A DNA stretch of 64,000 nucleotides from an uncultured Tateyamaria sp. (GTDB lineage Bacteria > Pseudomonadota > Alphaproteobacteria > Rhodobacterales > Rhodobacteraceae), in assembly GCF_947503385.1 (NCBI RefSeq), contig NZ_CANNDO010000005.1:62001-126000 (forward strand). Reading direction: 5' to 3'. The notes below the pieces were generated by a model. It was not told where the DNA came from. It ran no database searches and saw nothing but the letters and a program-made list of their open reading frames with translations. Made by a program: the position numbers and the translations under genes. Shown here in pieces: positions 17,910 to 26,260 of the stretch. The first letter of the stretch is position 1. Each line of letters begins with the position of its first letter.

Positions 17910-18419
17910 TCAGCTTTCGCTCAGCGCGACCTTCATGTCCTTGACCTCATAGATCACCTCGCCGTCGGCCTCCACGATGCCGTCGGCGACACCCATGGTC
18001 AGGCGGCGTGTTTGCAGCGCCTTGGTAAAGTCGATCTTGTAGGTCAGCATCTTGCGGTCAGGGCGCACCATTCCCTTGAGCTTCACCTCGCCCACACCCA
18101 GCGCATAGCCGCGCCCGGTCCAGCCGCGCCAGCCCAGATTAAAGCCCGTCAACTGCCACAGACCGTCCAGCCCCAAACAGCCCGGCATGATCGGATTACC
18201 CGGAAAATGGCAGTCAAAAAACCACAGGTCAGGAGTGATATCGAACTCGGCCAACACATGGCCTTTGCCATGCGCGCCCCCATCTCCTGAGATGTCGGTG
18301 ATGCGGTCCATCATCAGCATGGGCGGTTCGGGCAACTGCGCATTGCCGGGGCCAAACAACTCGCCCCGCGCGCATTTCAGCAGGTCGTCCTTGTCAAACG
18401 ATGTTGGGTAGTCTGCCAT
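17910..18419 (-). CDS. fabA: 3-hydroxydecanoyl-[ACP] dehydratase/isomerase
   Basis: The 169-residue hot-dog fold protein has the FabA active site: the catalytic His in [22 protein letters not shown] near residue 71, with the partner Asp fourteen residues later. FabA dehydrates 3-hydroxydecanoyl-ACP and isomerises trans-2- to cis-3-decenoyl-ACP, the branch point for unsaturated fatty acids. It is separated from fabB by the LysR/YciI pair and from irr by an oxygenase gene. Both insertions interrupt what I recall as a compact irr-fabA-fabB-fabI block in relatives. Confidence 0.94.
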   Translation of the reverse strand: MADYPTSFDKDDLLKCARGELFGPGNAQLPEPPMLMMDRITDISGDGGAHGKGHVLAEFDITPDLWFFDCHFPGNPIMPGCLGLDGLWQLTGFNLGWRGWTGRGYALGVGEVKLKGMVRPDRKMLTYKIDFTKALQTRRLTMGVADGIVEADGEVIYEVKDMKVALSES

Positions 18420-18529
18420 CTTGCCATTCCGTCCTGCGCGCGCGTTCCGGTCCGTCTAGCACCGCCAGCCCGCGCGGTGCAAGGGCAGGGGGCTTGCATC
18501 CCGCGTGTGGCCTGCGCCAAATGCGGGAC

Positions 18530-19312
18530 ATGAACGATATTGATCTTGCCCGCTATCCCCTCGACCGCCCGGACAGCCCCGACTGGCAGCGCTTGGTCAA
18601 CGACGCAAAGACGTCACTGGACCGCGATGGCCTGTTCAACCTGCCGGGTTTCGTGACGCCCGAGGCTCTGGACCAGACGCTGTCGTATGTACGGCCACGA
18701 CTGGCAAGTGAGAGTTTCCATCACAGCCGCTGGCACAACGTCTATTTCAAGGATGCCGTGGACGGCGTGGCCCCGGATCACCCCGCCCTGCAAAAGGTGG
18801 AAACCGCCAATCACACGCTCTGCCATGACCAACTGGCGGAAACGCCGCTGGACCGCATCTATCGCTACGACGGCTTTATCCGCTTTCTCGAAGCGGTGAT
18901 GGATCAGCCGCAACTGCACATCATGGACGATCCGCTTGCGGGGGTGAACGTGCTTGAATACCGTGAGGGCGAGGCGCTCAACTGGCATTTTGACCGCTCG
19001 ATCTTTACCACGACCGTGCTGCTGCAAGAGGCGCACTCGGGCGGCGTGTTCGAATATGCCCGCAATCTGCGCAGCGCGGATGATCCCAATCATGCAGGGA
19101 TCGCGGATTTGCTGGACGGACGGCTGCGCCCCACCGCGCTGGATCAGGCGGCGGGCACGCTTAACGTCTTTCTGGGGGTCAACACGGCCCACCGGGTCAG
19201 CCGTGTCCGTGGTCCACAATCGCGCATCGTGGCGGTCCTGTCCCATTACGACCGGCCCGGCATGGCGTTCACGGATGCCGAACGCATGGGCTTTTTCGGT
19301 CGCACCGGCTGA
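18530..19312 (+). CDS. 2-oxoglutarate/Fe(II) oxygenase of the HalD/BesD-like type, probable hydroxylase
   Basis: Two ATGs at 18521 and 18530 are possible and neither has a strong ribosome site; I use 18530 (260 residues). The facial iron triad is H153-x-D155 (NWHFDRS) and H221 (NTAHRVSR), with R232 eleven residues later to bind 2-oxoglutarate. The surrounding pattern, LLQEAHSGGVFEYARNLRS and GTLNVFLGVNTAHRVS, resembles the group containing the amino acid halogenases BesD and HalD. Halogenases of that group replace the Asp by Gly; here Asp is kept, so hydroxylation is predicted. It lies between fabA and irr, divergent from fabA with about 110 bases between the starts. Confidence 0.82.
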   Translation: MNDIDLARYPLDRPDSPDWQRLVNDAKTSLDRDGLFNLPGFVTPEALDQTLSYVRPRLASESFHHSRWHNVYFKDAVDGVAPDHPALQKVETANHTLCHDQLAETPLDRIYRYDGFIRFLEAVMDQPQLHIMDDPLAGVNVLEYREGEALNWHFDRSIFTTTVLLQEAHSGGVFEYARNLRSADDPNHAGIADLLDGRLRPTALDQAAGTLNVFLGVNTAHRVSRVRGPQSRIVAVLSHYDRPGMAFTDAERMGFFGRTG

Positions 19313-19369
19313 GCTTTGCGCCGATTGTCATTGAATATGCGCGCCTTGCGGCCCTATATAGTCGCTGAG

Positions 19370-19804
19370 ATGGACAACACTTGCGATACACCCAACCCCC
19401 ACAATGTGGGCAGCGACTGGCTCGCTGGTGCGGGCCTGCGCCCGACACGCCAGCGCGTGACCCTTGCCGCCTTGCTGATCGGGGACGGCCAGCACCGCCA
19501 TGTGACGGCTGAAAGCCTGTTCGAGGCCGCCAAGGCCGAAGGCGAGGCGGTGTCGCTTGCCACCGTCTACAACACGCTGCGCGCGTTCTGTGATGCGGGC
19601 CTGATGCAAGAGGTGACGGTGGACGGCTCCAAGAGCTACTTTGACACCAACACCCATGATCATCCGCATTTCTTCTGGGAAGACGAGGCCAAGCTGACCG
19701 ACGCTCCGTCGGATCAACTGGTGATCTCGCAACTGCCCGACGCGCCCGACGGGGCCGAGATTGCATCGGTCGACGTGGTGATCCGCCTGCGCCGCAAGGG
19801 TTAA
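19370..19804 (+). CDS. irr: iron response regulator, Fur family
   Basis: The start could be 19337 or 19370; I use 19370 (MDNTCDTPNPHNVG, 144 residues). The winged helix lies in GLRPTRQRVTLAALLIGDG through VSLATVYNTLRAFCDAGLMQEV. The metal and heme-sensing region is DTNTHDHPHFFWED, with three His near residue 98. These features fit Irr, the alphaproteobacterial Fur-family regulator that senses heme status and represses or activates iron and heme genes. Its usual partner block with fabA lies upstream, here split by the oxygenase gene. Confidence 0.88.
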   Translation: MDNTCDTPNPHNVGSDWLAGAGLRPTRQRVTLAALLIGDGQHRHVTAESLFEAAKAEGEAVSLATVYNTLRAFCDAGLMQEVTVDGSKSYFDTNTHDHPHFFWEDEAKLTDAPSDQLVISQLPDAPDGAEIASVDVVIRLRRKG

Positions 19805-19842
19805 CGCACCGGCGCTGCACGCGCGCACGGTTCAATCCCCGA

Positions 19843-20979
19843 CTAGAACCCGTCGTGAAATCGGTAAGCCACCACCAGCGTCTCGGCTGTTCCGTAATTT
19901 GCATCGGCACGGGTGATGTAAAACCGCGACACGATATGCCCGTCGATCTTGGCGACAAATTTTTCGCCACCTTCTCGCCCGCCGCCGCACAGATTGCTTT
20001 TCTCGCCGTTCTCGAAATGCAGTTGCATGGAATCCAACACGTCGCCCGCACGCCCGCTGACATAGGCAATCTGGTTGTTGATCTCGATGTCCCCTGTCCA
20101 GCCATTTGGCGGTGCGTCCGAACCACCGTGTTGGTTGCCCATCCGTTTGCCCAGCTTGCCACCAAAGGCCTGCTGAATGGCATCAATGCGGTCAAATCCC
20201 CACACCTTGGCCTTGGACATGCGGTTTTTCTCCGGGTCGCCGATCTTGATGACGCGGTGGTCGTGTCCATTGCCAATCGGATCGGAGTAAAGCTCGCGCT
20301 TCAGTTTGGGGCGTGGTTCGTCCGGTGCGAAATACGGCCAGTATTCGGCGAAATCCAAAACCATGAGGGTCATTTCACGCACAAACTTGTTGAGGGCAGT
20401 CCATTGTGGTTTCGGCTCGAGCCCTGCGTATTTCTGCTTGGCCGCGTTGTGAGCATCCGGGTACGTTTTTTGAACGTGCCACCTGTAATCGCCGCCGTAT
20501 TTGTAGATTTTCTTGATGATGCGATCGACCCCCTCTTGGGTCATGCCCCAGTTTTTTCCCAACAGCGCGCCGTCGCGCAGCAGGGACAAGTGCATGTTCG
20601 CAAACTGTGCAAACAGGGGCAGCAAAAGAACCTCGTGACCCGCCGATTTAAAGTGGTCGAGGTTCGCCTCGAGCTGGGTCAGCGCATCCTCGAAAAACAC
20701 AAAGATCTTTTCCGGATCGTGCTCATAGTCTTTCAGCGCGTCCGCATAATTCTGCATGACCCGCTGCAATCCATGGAGCGTTTCGATCAGCTGTTTTTCG
20801 ATCTCTTTGTCGAGCTTTTCATCAATCAGTTTTTCGACACGATCTTTGATGTCGCCCCAGACATCCGCTTGGGGTGCAGGCCACAGCACGCCCACCACGC
20901 CGCTTGCCATGCCGCCATAATCGGGGATTTGACCAATCCCAAGTAAAAAGATTGCTCTGATATCGCCTTCGACGCTCAT
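19843..20979 (-). CDS. Cry delta-endotoxin domain I joined to a jacalin-like lectin domain (putative pore-forming toxin)
   Basis: This 378-residue protein has no signal peptide. Residues about 20-236 align by eye with domain I, the seven-helix pore-forming bundle, of Bacillus thuringiensis three-domain Cry toxins. The central-helix block ANMHLSLLRDGALLGKNWG (127-145) parallels ANLHLSVLRD...FGQRWG of Cry proteins, and LNKFVREMTLMVLDF (196-210) followed by LKRELYSDPIG (226-236) parallels their helix 7 and the REIYTNPV exit. Residues about 240-378 look like a jacalin-type beta-prism with two related halves (KVWGFDRIDAIQQAFGG and VSGRAGDVLDSMQLHFENG). Cry domains II and III are absent as such. 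The gene is a single unit, convergent with irr, and its GC content looks lower than its neighbours. It is probably a lectin-targeted membrane-damaging protein; the target is unknown. Confidence 0.85.
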   Translation of the reverse strand: MSVEGDIRAIFLLGIGQIPDYGGMASGVVGVLWPAPQADVWGDIKDRVEKLIDEKLDKEIEKQLIETLHGLQRVMQNYADALKDYEHDPEKIFVFFEDALTQLEANLDHFKSAGHEVLLLPLFAQFANMHLSLLRDGALLGKNWGMTQEGVDRIIKKIYKYGGDYRWHVQKTYPDAHNAAKQKYAGLEPKPQWTALNKFVREMTLMVLDFAEYWPYFAPDEPRPKLKRELYSDPIGNGHDHRVIKIGDPEKNRMSKAKVWGFDRIDAIQQAFGGKLGKRMGNQHGGSDAPPNGWTGDIEINNQIAYVSGRAGDVLDSMQLHFENGEKSNLCGGGREGGEKFVAKIDGHIVSRFYITRADANYGTAETLVVAYRFHDGF

Positions 20980-21076
20980 GGGTATTCCGTCCTAAATGTC
21001 TAATAAAATGTCAAAAAATTTTAGTGGATTGTTGAGGTCACGACAAGTGTTGCGCAATGCGCGTGTCAGTGACGCC

Positions 21077-21946
21077 TCAGAACCACTGCCCCGGTTCCAT
21101 CAGCCCCAGATCCAGCAACTGGCGGGAATGCCATTCGAAGGGGGCAGAATTGTGCCATTTGAAGCTCTGGATATCGTATGTACTGCCCGGGTTGAGCTTG
21201 AGCGCCTTGGCCGTGCGGAACGAACAGATTGCGGCGGTCAGGTTGTGGTGCCACTGGCAGGAATAGGTGTTGTATTCCTCATCGTTAAAGGTGTGATCCT
21301 CCAGCAATTTTAACCCAGGCTTGGTCTTGAACAGTGAAATCCGGTCGATCTTGCGCCGGGCGACGGGCACGTGTTCCTCGAACCGCCAGCGCAGGCCGCC
21401 AAAGAAATCCAGTTGCCGCTCCTTGGGATGCCCGGTCGAAGGATCGGGCCGCGCCAGCGCATAATAGCCGGACCGGTCCAGATGCGCCCGCTCCAGTGAC
21501 ACGGCATCCGGATGCTCCCACAGATCGTCCGAATACAGGTCAATCACATAGGTCAGCATGGCATTGCGCCGCTCTTCGGTGTGAAAGGTCAGCATCTCGC
21601 CAATGCTGCGCGTCTCGCAGAACGGATGGAACAGAAATTCGGCGTTGTAGCAGTAGTACATCCATGTGCCCGCAGGCACGGCGCGGATCATCGCGTTCAC
21701 TGCCGTCTCCAGCGCGTCTGTCCGGGCCGTGTTGTGATGCACATGGGTGACCTCCATCTCAAGGTCGCGGGGCAGGGCGAATTCACCGGGCATGAACACC
21801 ACAATGTAGCGGAACCCGGCCTGTTGGTGGTGGCGAATGGTCGTATCAATCTCGACCTCGTCCTCAGCGAGGATCACAGCCACTGGCCCCTTTTTCGGCA
21901 CGGCATCCGCCGTTTTCAGGAATGCGTCGATGTTGTCGAATTTCAT
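21077..21946 (-). CDS. glycosyltransferase family 2-like protein
   Basis: The 289-residue protein starts KFDNIDAFLKTADAVPKKGPVAVILAEDEVEIDTTIRHHQQAGFRYIVVF, a nucleotide-sugar-binding alpha/beta opening of GT-A type: the strand VAVILAEDEVE, then a helix with IRHHQQAGF. The usual DxD is not plain; DLYSDDLWEHPDA near residue 140 is a candidate. I recognise the general form from Roseobacter proteins annotated as glycosyltransferase family 2, but not a defined function. It lies on the same strand as and upstream of the Cry-like gene, with 97 bases of AT-rich DNA between them, and is divergent from miaB. Confidence 0.65.
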   Translation of the reverse strand: MKFDNIDAFLKTADAVPKKGPVAVILAEDEVEIDTTIRHHQQAGFRYIVVFMPGEFALPRDLEMEVTHVHHNTARTDALETAVNAMIRAVPAGTWMYYCYNAEFLFHPFCETRSIGEMLTFHTEERRNAMLTYVIDLYSDDLWEHPDAVSLERAHLDRSGYYALARPDPSTGHPKERQLDFFGGLRWRFEEHVPVARRKIDRISLFKTKPGLKLLEDHTFNDEEYNTYSCQWHHNLTAAICSFRTAKALKLNPGSTYDIQSFKWHNSAPFEWHSRQLLDLGLMEPGQWF

Positions 21947-22064
21947 CCGTGCGCCTGCTGCTCTTTTGCTTGCCCCTTAATGCGGCCAATTGGACCTGCA
22001 TTGCAAGATTGCAGGCCGCCTGATAGATCGCCGGTCTGACCCCCAACCGACCTGCGAGCCGCCC

Positions 22065-23387
22065 ATGACCGCGCCCAAAAAGCTCTTTATCAAGACCTAC
22101 GGCTGCCAGATGAACGTCTATGACAGCGAACGCATGGCCGAGGCGCTGGGCGGGCAGGGCTATGAACAGACGGCAACCGCCGAGGATGCCGACATGATCC
22201 TGCTCAACACCTGCCACATACGAGAAAAGGCTGCAGAAAAGGTTTATTCGGAATTGGGCCGCTACAAGGGCCTCAAGGCGGACAAACCCGACCTCAAGAT
22301 CGGCGTGGCCGGCTGTGTCGCACAGGCCGAAGGCCAAGAGATCATGCGCCGCCAGCCCATGGTTGATCTGGTTGTGGGCCCGCAAAGCTATCACCGCCTG
22401 CCCGAGATGGAGGCGCGCGTATCGCAAGGTGACAAGGCGCTCGACACCGATTTTCCGGAAGAAGACAAGTTCGAGCGTCTGAAATCGCGTCCCAAGGCGG
22501 CGCGGGGTCCAACCGCATTCCTGACCGTGCAAGAAGGCTGCGACAAGTTCTGCGCCTTCTGCGTGGTGCCCTACACCCGTGGTGCCGAGGTCAGCCGCCC
22601 TGCCGCCCGCATCCTCGACGAGGCGCGTGATCTGGTGGAGCGCGGCGTGCGCGAGATCACGTTGCTGGGACAGAACGTCAACGCCTATCACGGCGCCGGG
22701 CCCGATGGGTCAGACTATACGCTGGCCCGGCTGATCTGGGATCTGGACAAGGTCGACGGGCTGGAGCGTATCCGGTTCACCACCTCGCACCCCAACGACA
22801 TGACCGACGACCTGATCGAGGCGCATGGCACATGTGCCAAGCTGATGCCTTACCTGCATTTGCCCGTGCAGTCCGGCAGCGACCGCATTCTCAAACGGAT
22901 GAACCGCAGCCACACCGCCGAAAGCTATCTGGCGCTGATCGAACGGATTCGCGCCGCACGTCCCGACATTCTGATGTCCGGCGATTTCATCGTGGGCTTT
23001 CCCGAAGAGACCGAGGCAGATTTTCAGGCAACGCTCGATCTGATCGAGGCCGTGGAATACGGCTATGCCTATTCCTTCAAATATTCGGCGCGTCCGGGCA
23101 CGCCCGCCGCCGAACGGGCCGAGGTGGACGCCGCCGAAGCCGATGACCGCCTGCAACGCCTGCAAGCGCTGATCACCCGCCAGCAACGCGACATTCAGCA
23201 AAGCATGGTGGGCCGCACCGTCAACGTGCTCTTTGAAAAGCCGGGACGTTTCGAGGGGCAGATGGTCGGCAAAAGCGATTATCTGCACGCCGTGCATGTC
23301 ACCGACGCAACGCTGAGCGCGGGCCAGATCGCACCGGTCAGAATCGTTGAGGCGGGCGCCAATTCACTGGCCGGCGTTCTCGCCTGA
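22065..23387 (+). CDS. miaB: tRNA-2-methylthio-N6-dimethylallyladenosine synthase
   Basis: The start is the ATG at 22065 ([22 protein letters not shown]). The 440-residue protein has the N-terminal UPF0004 domain with the three Cys of the auxiliary 4Fe-4S cluster ([23 protein letters not shown]), the radical-SAM motif CDKFCAFC near residue 160, and a C-terminal TRAM domain ([13 protein letters not shown]). MiaB adds a methylthio group to i6A37 of tRNAs reading UNN codons. It opens a conserved run with phoH, ybeY, corC and lnt further along. Confidence 0.95.
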   Translation: MTAPKKLFIKTYGCQMNVYDSERMAEALGGQGYEQTATAEDADMILLNTCHIREKAAEKVYSELGRYKGLKADKPDLKIGVAGCVAQAEGQEIMRRQPMVDLVVGPQSYHRLPEMEARVSQGDKALDTDFPEEDKFERLKSRPKAARGPTAFLTVQEGCDKFCAFCVVPYTRGAEVSRPAARILDEARDLVERGVREITLLGQNVNAYHGAGPDGSDYTLARLIWDLDKVDGLERIRFTTSHPNDMTDDLIEAHGTCAKLMPYLHLPVQSGSDRILKRMNRSHTAESYLALIERIRAARPDILMSGDFIVGFPEETEADFQATLDLIEAVEYGYAYSFKYSARPGTPAAERAEVDAAEADDRLQRLQALITRQQRDIQQSMVGRTVNVLFEKPGRFEGQMVGKSDYLHAVHVTDATLSAGQIAPVRIVEAGANSLAGVLA

Positions 23388-23587
23388 TCGCACGCTTTGC
23401 GCGCTTTGGGCCGATCACGCCCCCGGTTTATGGGCCAAATGCGGATTTGAGACACAATATCTGGTGAAAACACCTTCACAGAAGGTTAAAACTTCCCTAC
23501 GCTTTTCCCCAGTGTGGCGGGCATATGACGTCGTGAGTGTCGTCTTGTATGTTGCCCGCGGGGGACAACAACAAAAGGGACAAGGCT

Positions 23588-24178
23588 GTGGTTATTACCT
23601 TTTCCAAAGCGGCCAAGGCTGTGTGCGGTGCGGTTGCGACAGCGGCGCTGGCACTGACAGTGGTTTCCGTGGCAGCCACGGATGTGGCGGCGCAAACCAA
23701 ATCACAATCCGGACGGGATGGCGGACAGTATATCCCGACCATCTGGGTGGACCCGGATGGCTGCGAGCACTGGGTCATGGACGATGGCGTCGAGGGCTAC
23801 ATGACGCCCCACACCAACCGCAAGGGCATCCCGGTCTGCCGCCGGGGCAACACCTGCGGCGTAATGAACTCCGACCAGTTCTTTGCCACTGACAGCGCGC
23901 GCATCCACCCACAGGGCAAGGCGCGTCTGGCCGAATTCTTCAAACAGGCGGGTGCGACCAGCTACATCATCACCGGCCACACCGACAGCCGTGCGTCCGA
24001 CGCCTATAACCTGCGCCTGTCGCTGAACCGGGCCAATTCAGTCGCGGCAATCGCACAGCAGACCGGGGCACGGATCGCGGATGTCCGCGGCTATGGCGAG
24101 CGGTTGCCCGCCGCCTCGAACCAGACGGCGAAAGGACGGGCCAAAAACCGTCGCGTCGAAATCATCTGCATTCGCTAA
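23588..24178 (+). CDS. OmpA family periplasmic protein
   Basis: I take the GTG at 23588, preceded by AGGGA at a suitable distance; this gives a signal peptide (KAVCGAVATAALALTVVSVAATDVAAQ) in a 196-residue protein. Residues about 45-85 hold a short Cys-containing module, IWVDPDGCEHWVMDDGVEGY...KGIPVC. Residues about 95-196 form an OmpA-C peptidoglycan-binding domain (DSARIHPQGKARLAEF, ITGHTDSRASDAYNLRLSLNRA). It should sit in the periplasm bound to the cell wall. The short module is repeated in the lipoprotein encoded next to it, so the two probably work together. Confidence 0.85.
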   Translation: MVITFSKAAKAVCGAVATAALALTVVSVAATDVAAQTKSQSGRDGGQYIPTIWVDPDGCEHWVMDDGVEGYMTPHTNRKGIPVCRRGNTCGVMNSDQFFATDSARIHPQGKARLAEFFKQAGATSYIITGHTDSRASDAYNLRLSLNRANSVAAIAQQTGARIADVRGYGERLPAASNQTAKGRAKNRRVEIICIR

Positions 24179-24190
24179 GGGGACGGGACA

Positions 24191-24511
24191 GTGAAATTTA
24201 TCAAAACGATGACCATCCTCAGCGCTGCATTCGGCCTTGCCGCGTGCGAAGACGCGCAGTTCCGTGAACTGGGACCTGACAAGACTGTGGACCGCGGGTT
24301 CGACACCAAGGATCTCAGCCAGCTTCAGGCGGGCATCTGGGTTGATCCCAACGGCTGCGATCACTGGATCATCGACGACGGCGTCGAAGGCTACCTGTCC
24401 GCACGGCTCGACAAATACGGCAAACCCGTCTGCTCGGGCGTGGCGGCACCGACGCAAACCGTTGGCGATTTCAAGAAAGGGTCGACCGGCGCGATTGGCG
24501 ACCCGATCTGA
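24191..24511 (+). CDS. small lipoprotein sharing a module with the adjacent OmpA protein
   Basis: The 106-residue protein has a type II signal peptide with lipobox GLAACED (Cys19), so it is a membrane-anchored lipoprotein. Residues about 47-82 read GIWVDPNGCDHWIIDDGVEG...YGKPVC, nearly the same as a stretch of the OmpA-like protein encoded just upstream, with two conserved Cys and a Trp-rich core. I do not know a name for this module. Spacing of 12 bases and shared module point to one operon and a related envelope role. A strong terminator follows the gene. Confidence 0.8.
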   Translation: MKFIKTMTILSAAFGLAACEDAQFRELGPDKTVDRGFDTKDLSQLQAGIWVDPNGCDHWIIDDGVEGYLSARLDKYGKPVCSGVAAPTQTVGDFKKGSTGAIGDPI

Positions 24512-24531
24512 CCTGCGCCCTTTCGACATGC

Positions 24532-24570
24532 AAAAAGGCCGGAGCGCACGCCGCGCTCCGGCCTTTTTTG
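24532..24570 (+). terminator. intrinsic terminator after the lipoprotein gene
   Basis: A perfect GC-rich stem (GGCCGGAGCGC paired with GCGCTCCGGCC) with a five-base loop is followed by TTTTTTG. A-rich sequence on the 5' side would let it work on both strands. It ends the OmpA/lipoprotein unit and separates it from phoH. Confidence 0.92.
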
Positions 24571-24659
24571 TTTCAATTTGATGAAATGGCGCGCAGGGGC
24601 GTTGCACCCCGCCCGCGAAGTTGCGACCCTTCCCCCAAGCACAGACTCAGGAGCCCATA

Positions 24660-25652
24660 TTGACCCTCGATCAAGCGACCCGCGAAAGCGTTGTGGAATT
24701 CCCCGACAATCGCCTGCTGATTGACCTGTGCGGCCCCTATGATCAGCACCTGACCTCCATCGAAAGCATGTTGGGCGTGCAAATCGTCCGCCGCGGCAAT
24801 GTGCTGGCCGTGCTGGGTGAGGAGGGCGCGCAGAAACGCGCGGCAGAGGTGCTGAACGCGCTCTATCTGCGGCTCGAATCCGGCAAGGAAGTGGAACCGG
24901 CGGACGTGGACCGCGAATTGCGCATGGGCGACGCCGAGGAAGGGACAGGCACCCGCGCAGGCGACCAGCTTGAAATGCCGGTGGGCAACCGGATCGAAAT
25001 CAAGACGCGCAAGAAACTGGTGGAACCCCGCACGGACGCGCAAAAGGCCTATGTGCAGTCGCTCTTTGAAAACGAGATGGCGTTTGGCATTGGCCCCGCG
25101 GGCACCGGCAAGACCTATCTGGCGGTGGCCGTGGGCGTGTCCATGTTCATCTCCGGTCAGGTCGACCGCATCATCCTGTGCCGCCCTGCGGTTGAGGCGG
25201 GCGAACGGCTGGGCTTTCTGCCCGGCACCCAAGAGGAAAAGGTCGACCCCTACATGCAGCCGCTCTACGACGCGCTGAATGACTTTCTTCCGGGCAAGCA
25301 ACTGGCCAAGCTCAAGGAAGAAAAGACGATCGAAATCGCGCCGCTGGCCTTTATGCGGGGCCGCACGCTCAGCCGCGCCTTTGTGGTGCTGGACGAGGCG
25401 CAGAATGCCACCACCATGCAGATGAAGATGTTTTTGACGCGCTTGGGCGAAGGGTCGCGCATGGTGATCACCGGCGACCGGACCCAGATCGACCTGCCGC
25501 GCGGCGTGTCCTCGGGGTTGGCCGATGCCGAACGGCTGCTGACATCCGTGCCAAATATCAGCTTTAACTACTTCACCTCCAAGGATGTAGTGCGCCACCC
25601 GCTTGTGGCCGCCATCATCGAAGCCTACGAGGCGGATGAGGCCAGCGCCTGA
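24660..25652 (+). CDS. phoH: PhoH family ATPase
   Basis: The start is the TTG at 24660 because AGGAG lies six bases upstream; no ATG is available at the right place. The 330-residue protein has a P-loop GPAGTGKTYLA near residue 142, the Walker B region VVLDEAQNATTMQ near 243, and VITGDRTQIDLP. This matches the PhoH/YbeZ family of RNA-associated ATPases, which work with the endoribonuclease YbeY in ribosomal RNA maturation. ybeY follows directly, then corC and lnt, the standard order in proteobacteria. Confidence 0.93.
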   Translation: MTLDQATRESVVEFPDNRLLIDLCGPYDQHLTSIESMLGVQIVRRGNVLAVLGEEGAQKRAAEVLNALYLRLESGKEVEPADVDRELRMGDAEEGTGTRAGDQLEMPVGNRIEIKTRKKLVEPRTDAQKAYVQSLFENEMAFGIGPAGTGKTYLAVAVGVSMFISGQVDRIILCRPAVEAGERLGFLPGTQEEKVDPYMQPLYDALNDFLPGKQLAKLKEEKTIEIAPLAFMRGRTLSRAFVVLDEAQNATTMQMKMFLTRLGEGSRMVITGDRTQIDLPRGVSSGLADAERLLTSVPNISFNYFTSKDVVRHPLVAAIIEAYEADEASA

Positions 25653-25660
25653 TCCGTCTC

Positions 25661-25705
25661 TGTTCCCAAAAAATCCCGGGGGTCCGGGGGCTGGCCCCCG
25701 GTTCT
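25661..25705 (+). repeat. dispersed GGGGG-rich intergenic repeat, copy R3
   Basis: The copy reads TCTGTTCCCAAAAAATCCC, then GGGGGTCC and the hairpin CCGGGGGCTGGCCCCCGG. It fills the phoH-ybeY gap and reaches to within a few bases of the ybeY start region. Its left part matches copies R4 and R6. Confidence 0.82.
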
Positions 25706-25710
25706 GACAA

Positions 25711-26205
25711 CTGCCACATGACATCGACATCCTGATCGAAGACGACCGCTGGACAACGGCGGGTCTTGCCGCCTTGGCCAAGGCCGCAGTCACGGCGGTC
25801 CTTGCGCATAAGGGCATCGCGGCGGGCGAGGTGTCGCTGCTGGGATGCGACGACGCGCGCATCGCAACCCTCAACGCGGATTTCCGCGACAAACCCGGCC
25901 CGACAAATGTGCTTAGCTGGCCCGACACCGATCTGGCCGCAGCCACGGACGGGGCCACACCGGCAGCCCCTGATCCCGACCCGGACGGCGCGGTGTCCCT
26001 TGGCGATATCGCCATCGCCTATGAAACATGCGCCCGCGAGGCGCTGGATCAGGGCAAACCTTTTGGCGATCACGTGACCCATCTTTTGGTGCACGGCACG
26101 CTGCATCTGTTGGGATATGATCACATCCGTCCGGGCGATGCGGCCCTGATGGAGAGGACTGAGGTCAAAATACTTGGCAATCTGGGCGTCCCTGACCCAT
26201 ATTAG
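25711..26205 (+). CDS. ybeY: endoribonuclease YbeY (rRNA maturation factor), start codon unclear
   Basis: The metal site [11 protein letters not shown] is present near the C-terminus with [10 protein letters not shown] before it, which is diagnostic for YbeY. The conserved N-terminal stretch [11 protein letters not shown] is encoded from 25720, but no ATG, GTG or TTG lies in frame upstream of it before the stop at 25705; the first in-frame candidate is CTG at 25711, giving 164 residues. An ATG at 25718 is out of frame by one base and would fit perfectly if one G were restored. The gene may therefore use a rare CTG start or carry a one-base deletion. YbeY acts in 16S rRNA 3' processing and ribosome quality control. 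Confidence 0.85.
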   Translation: MPHDIDILIEDDRWTTAGLAALAKAAVTAVLAHKGIAAGEVSLLGCDDARIATLNADFRDKPGPTNVLSWPDTDLAAATDGATPAAPDPDPDGAVSLGDIAIAYETCAREALDQGKPFGDHVTHLLVHGTLHLLGYDHIRPGDAALMERTEVKILGNLGVPDPY

Positions 26206-26260
26206 GGCATCGGTGCCGCCCTGTTTGTTTTGGGCACCGCGACAACTGGACCAGGAGCCG

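Noticed and set aside
18530..19312. Calling the oxygenase a halogenase
   Set aside because: The iron-binding Asp155 is present; halogenases of this group have Gly there.
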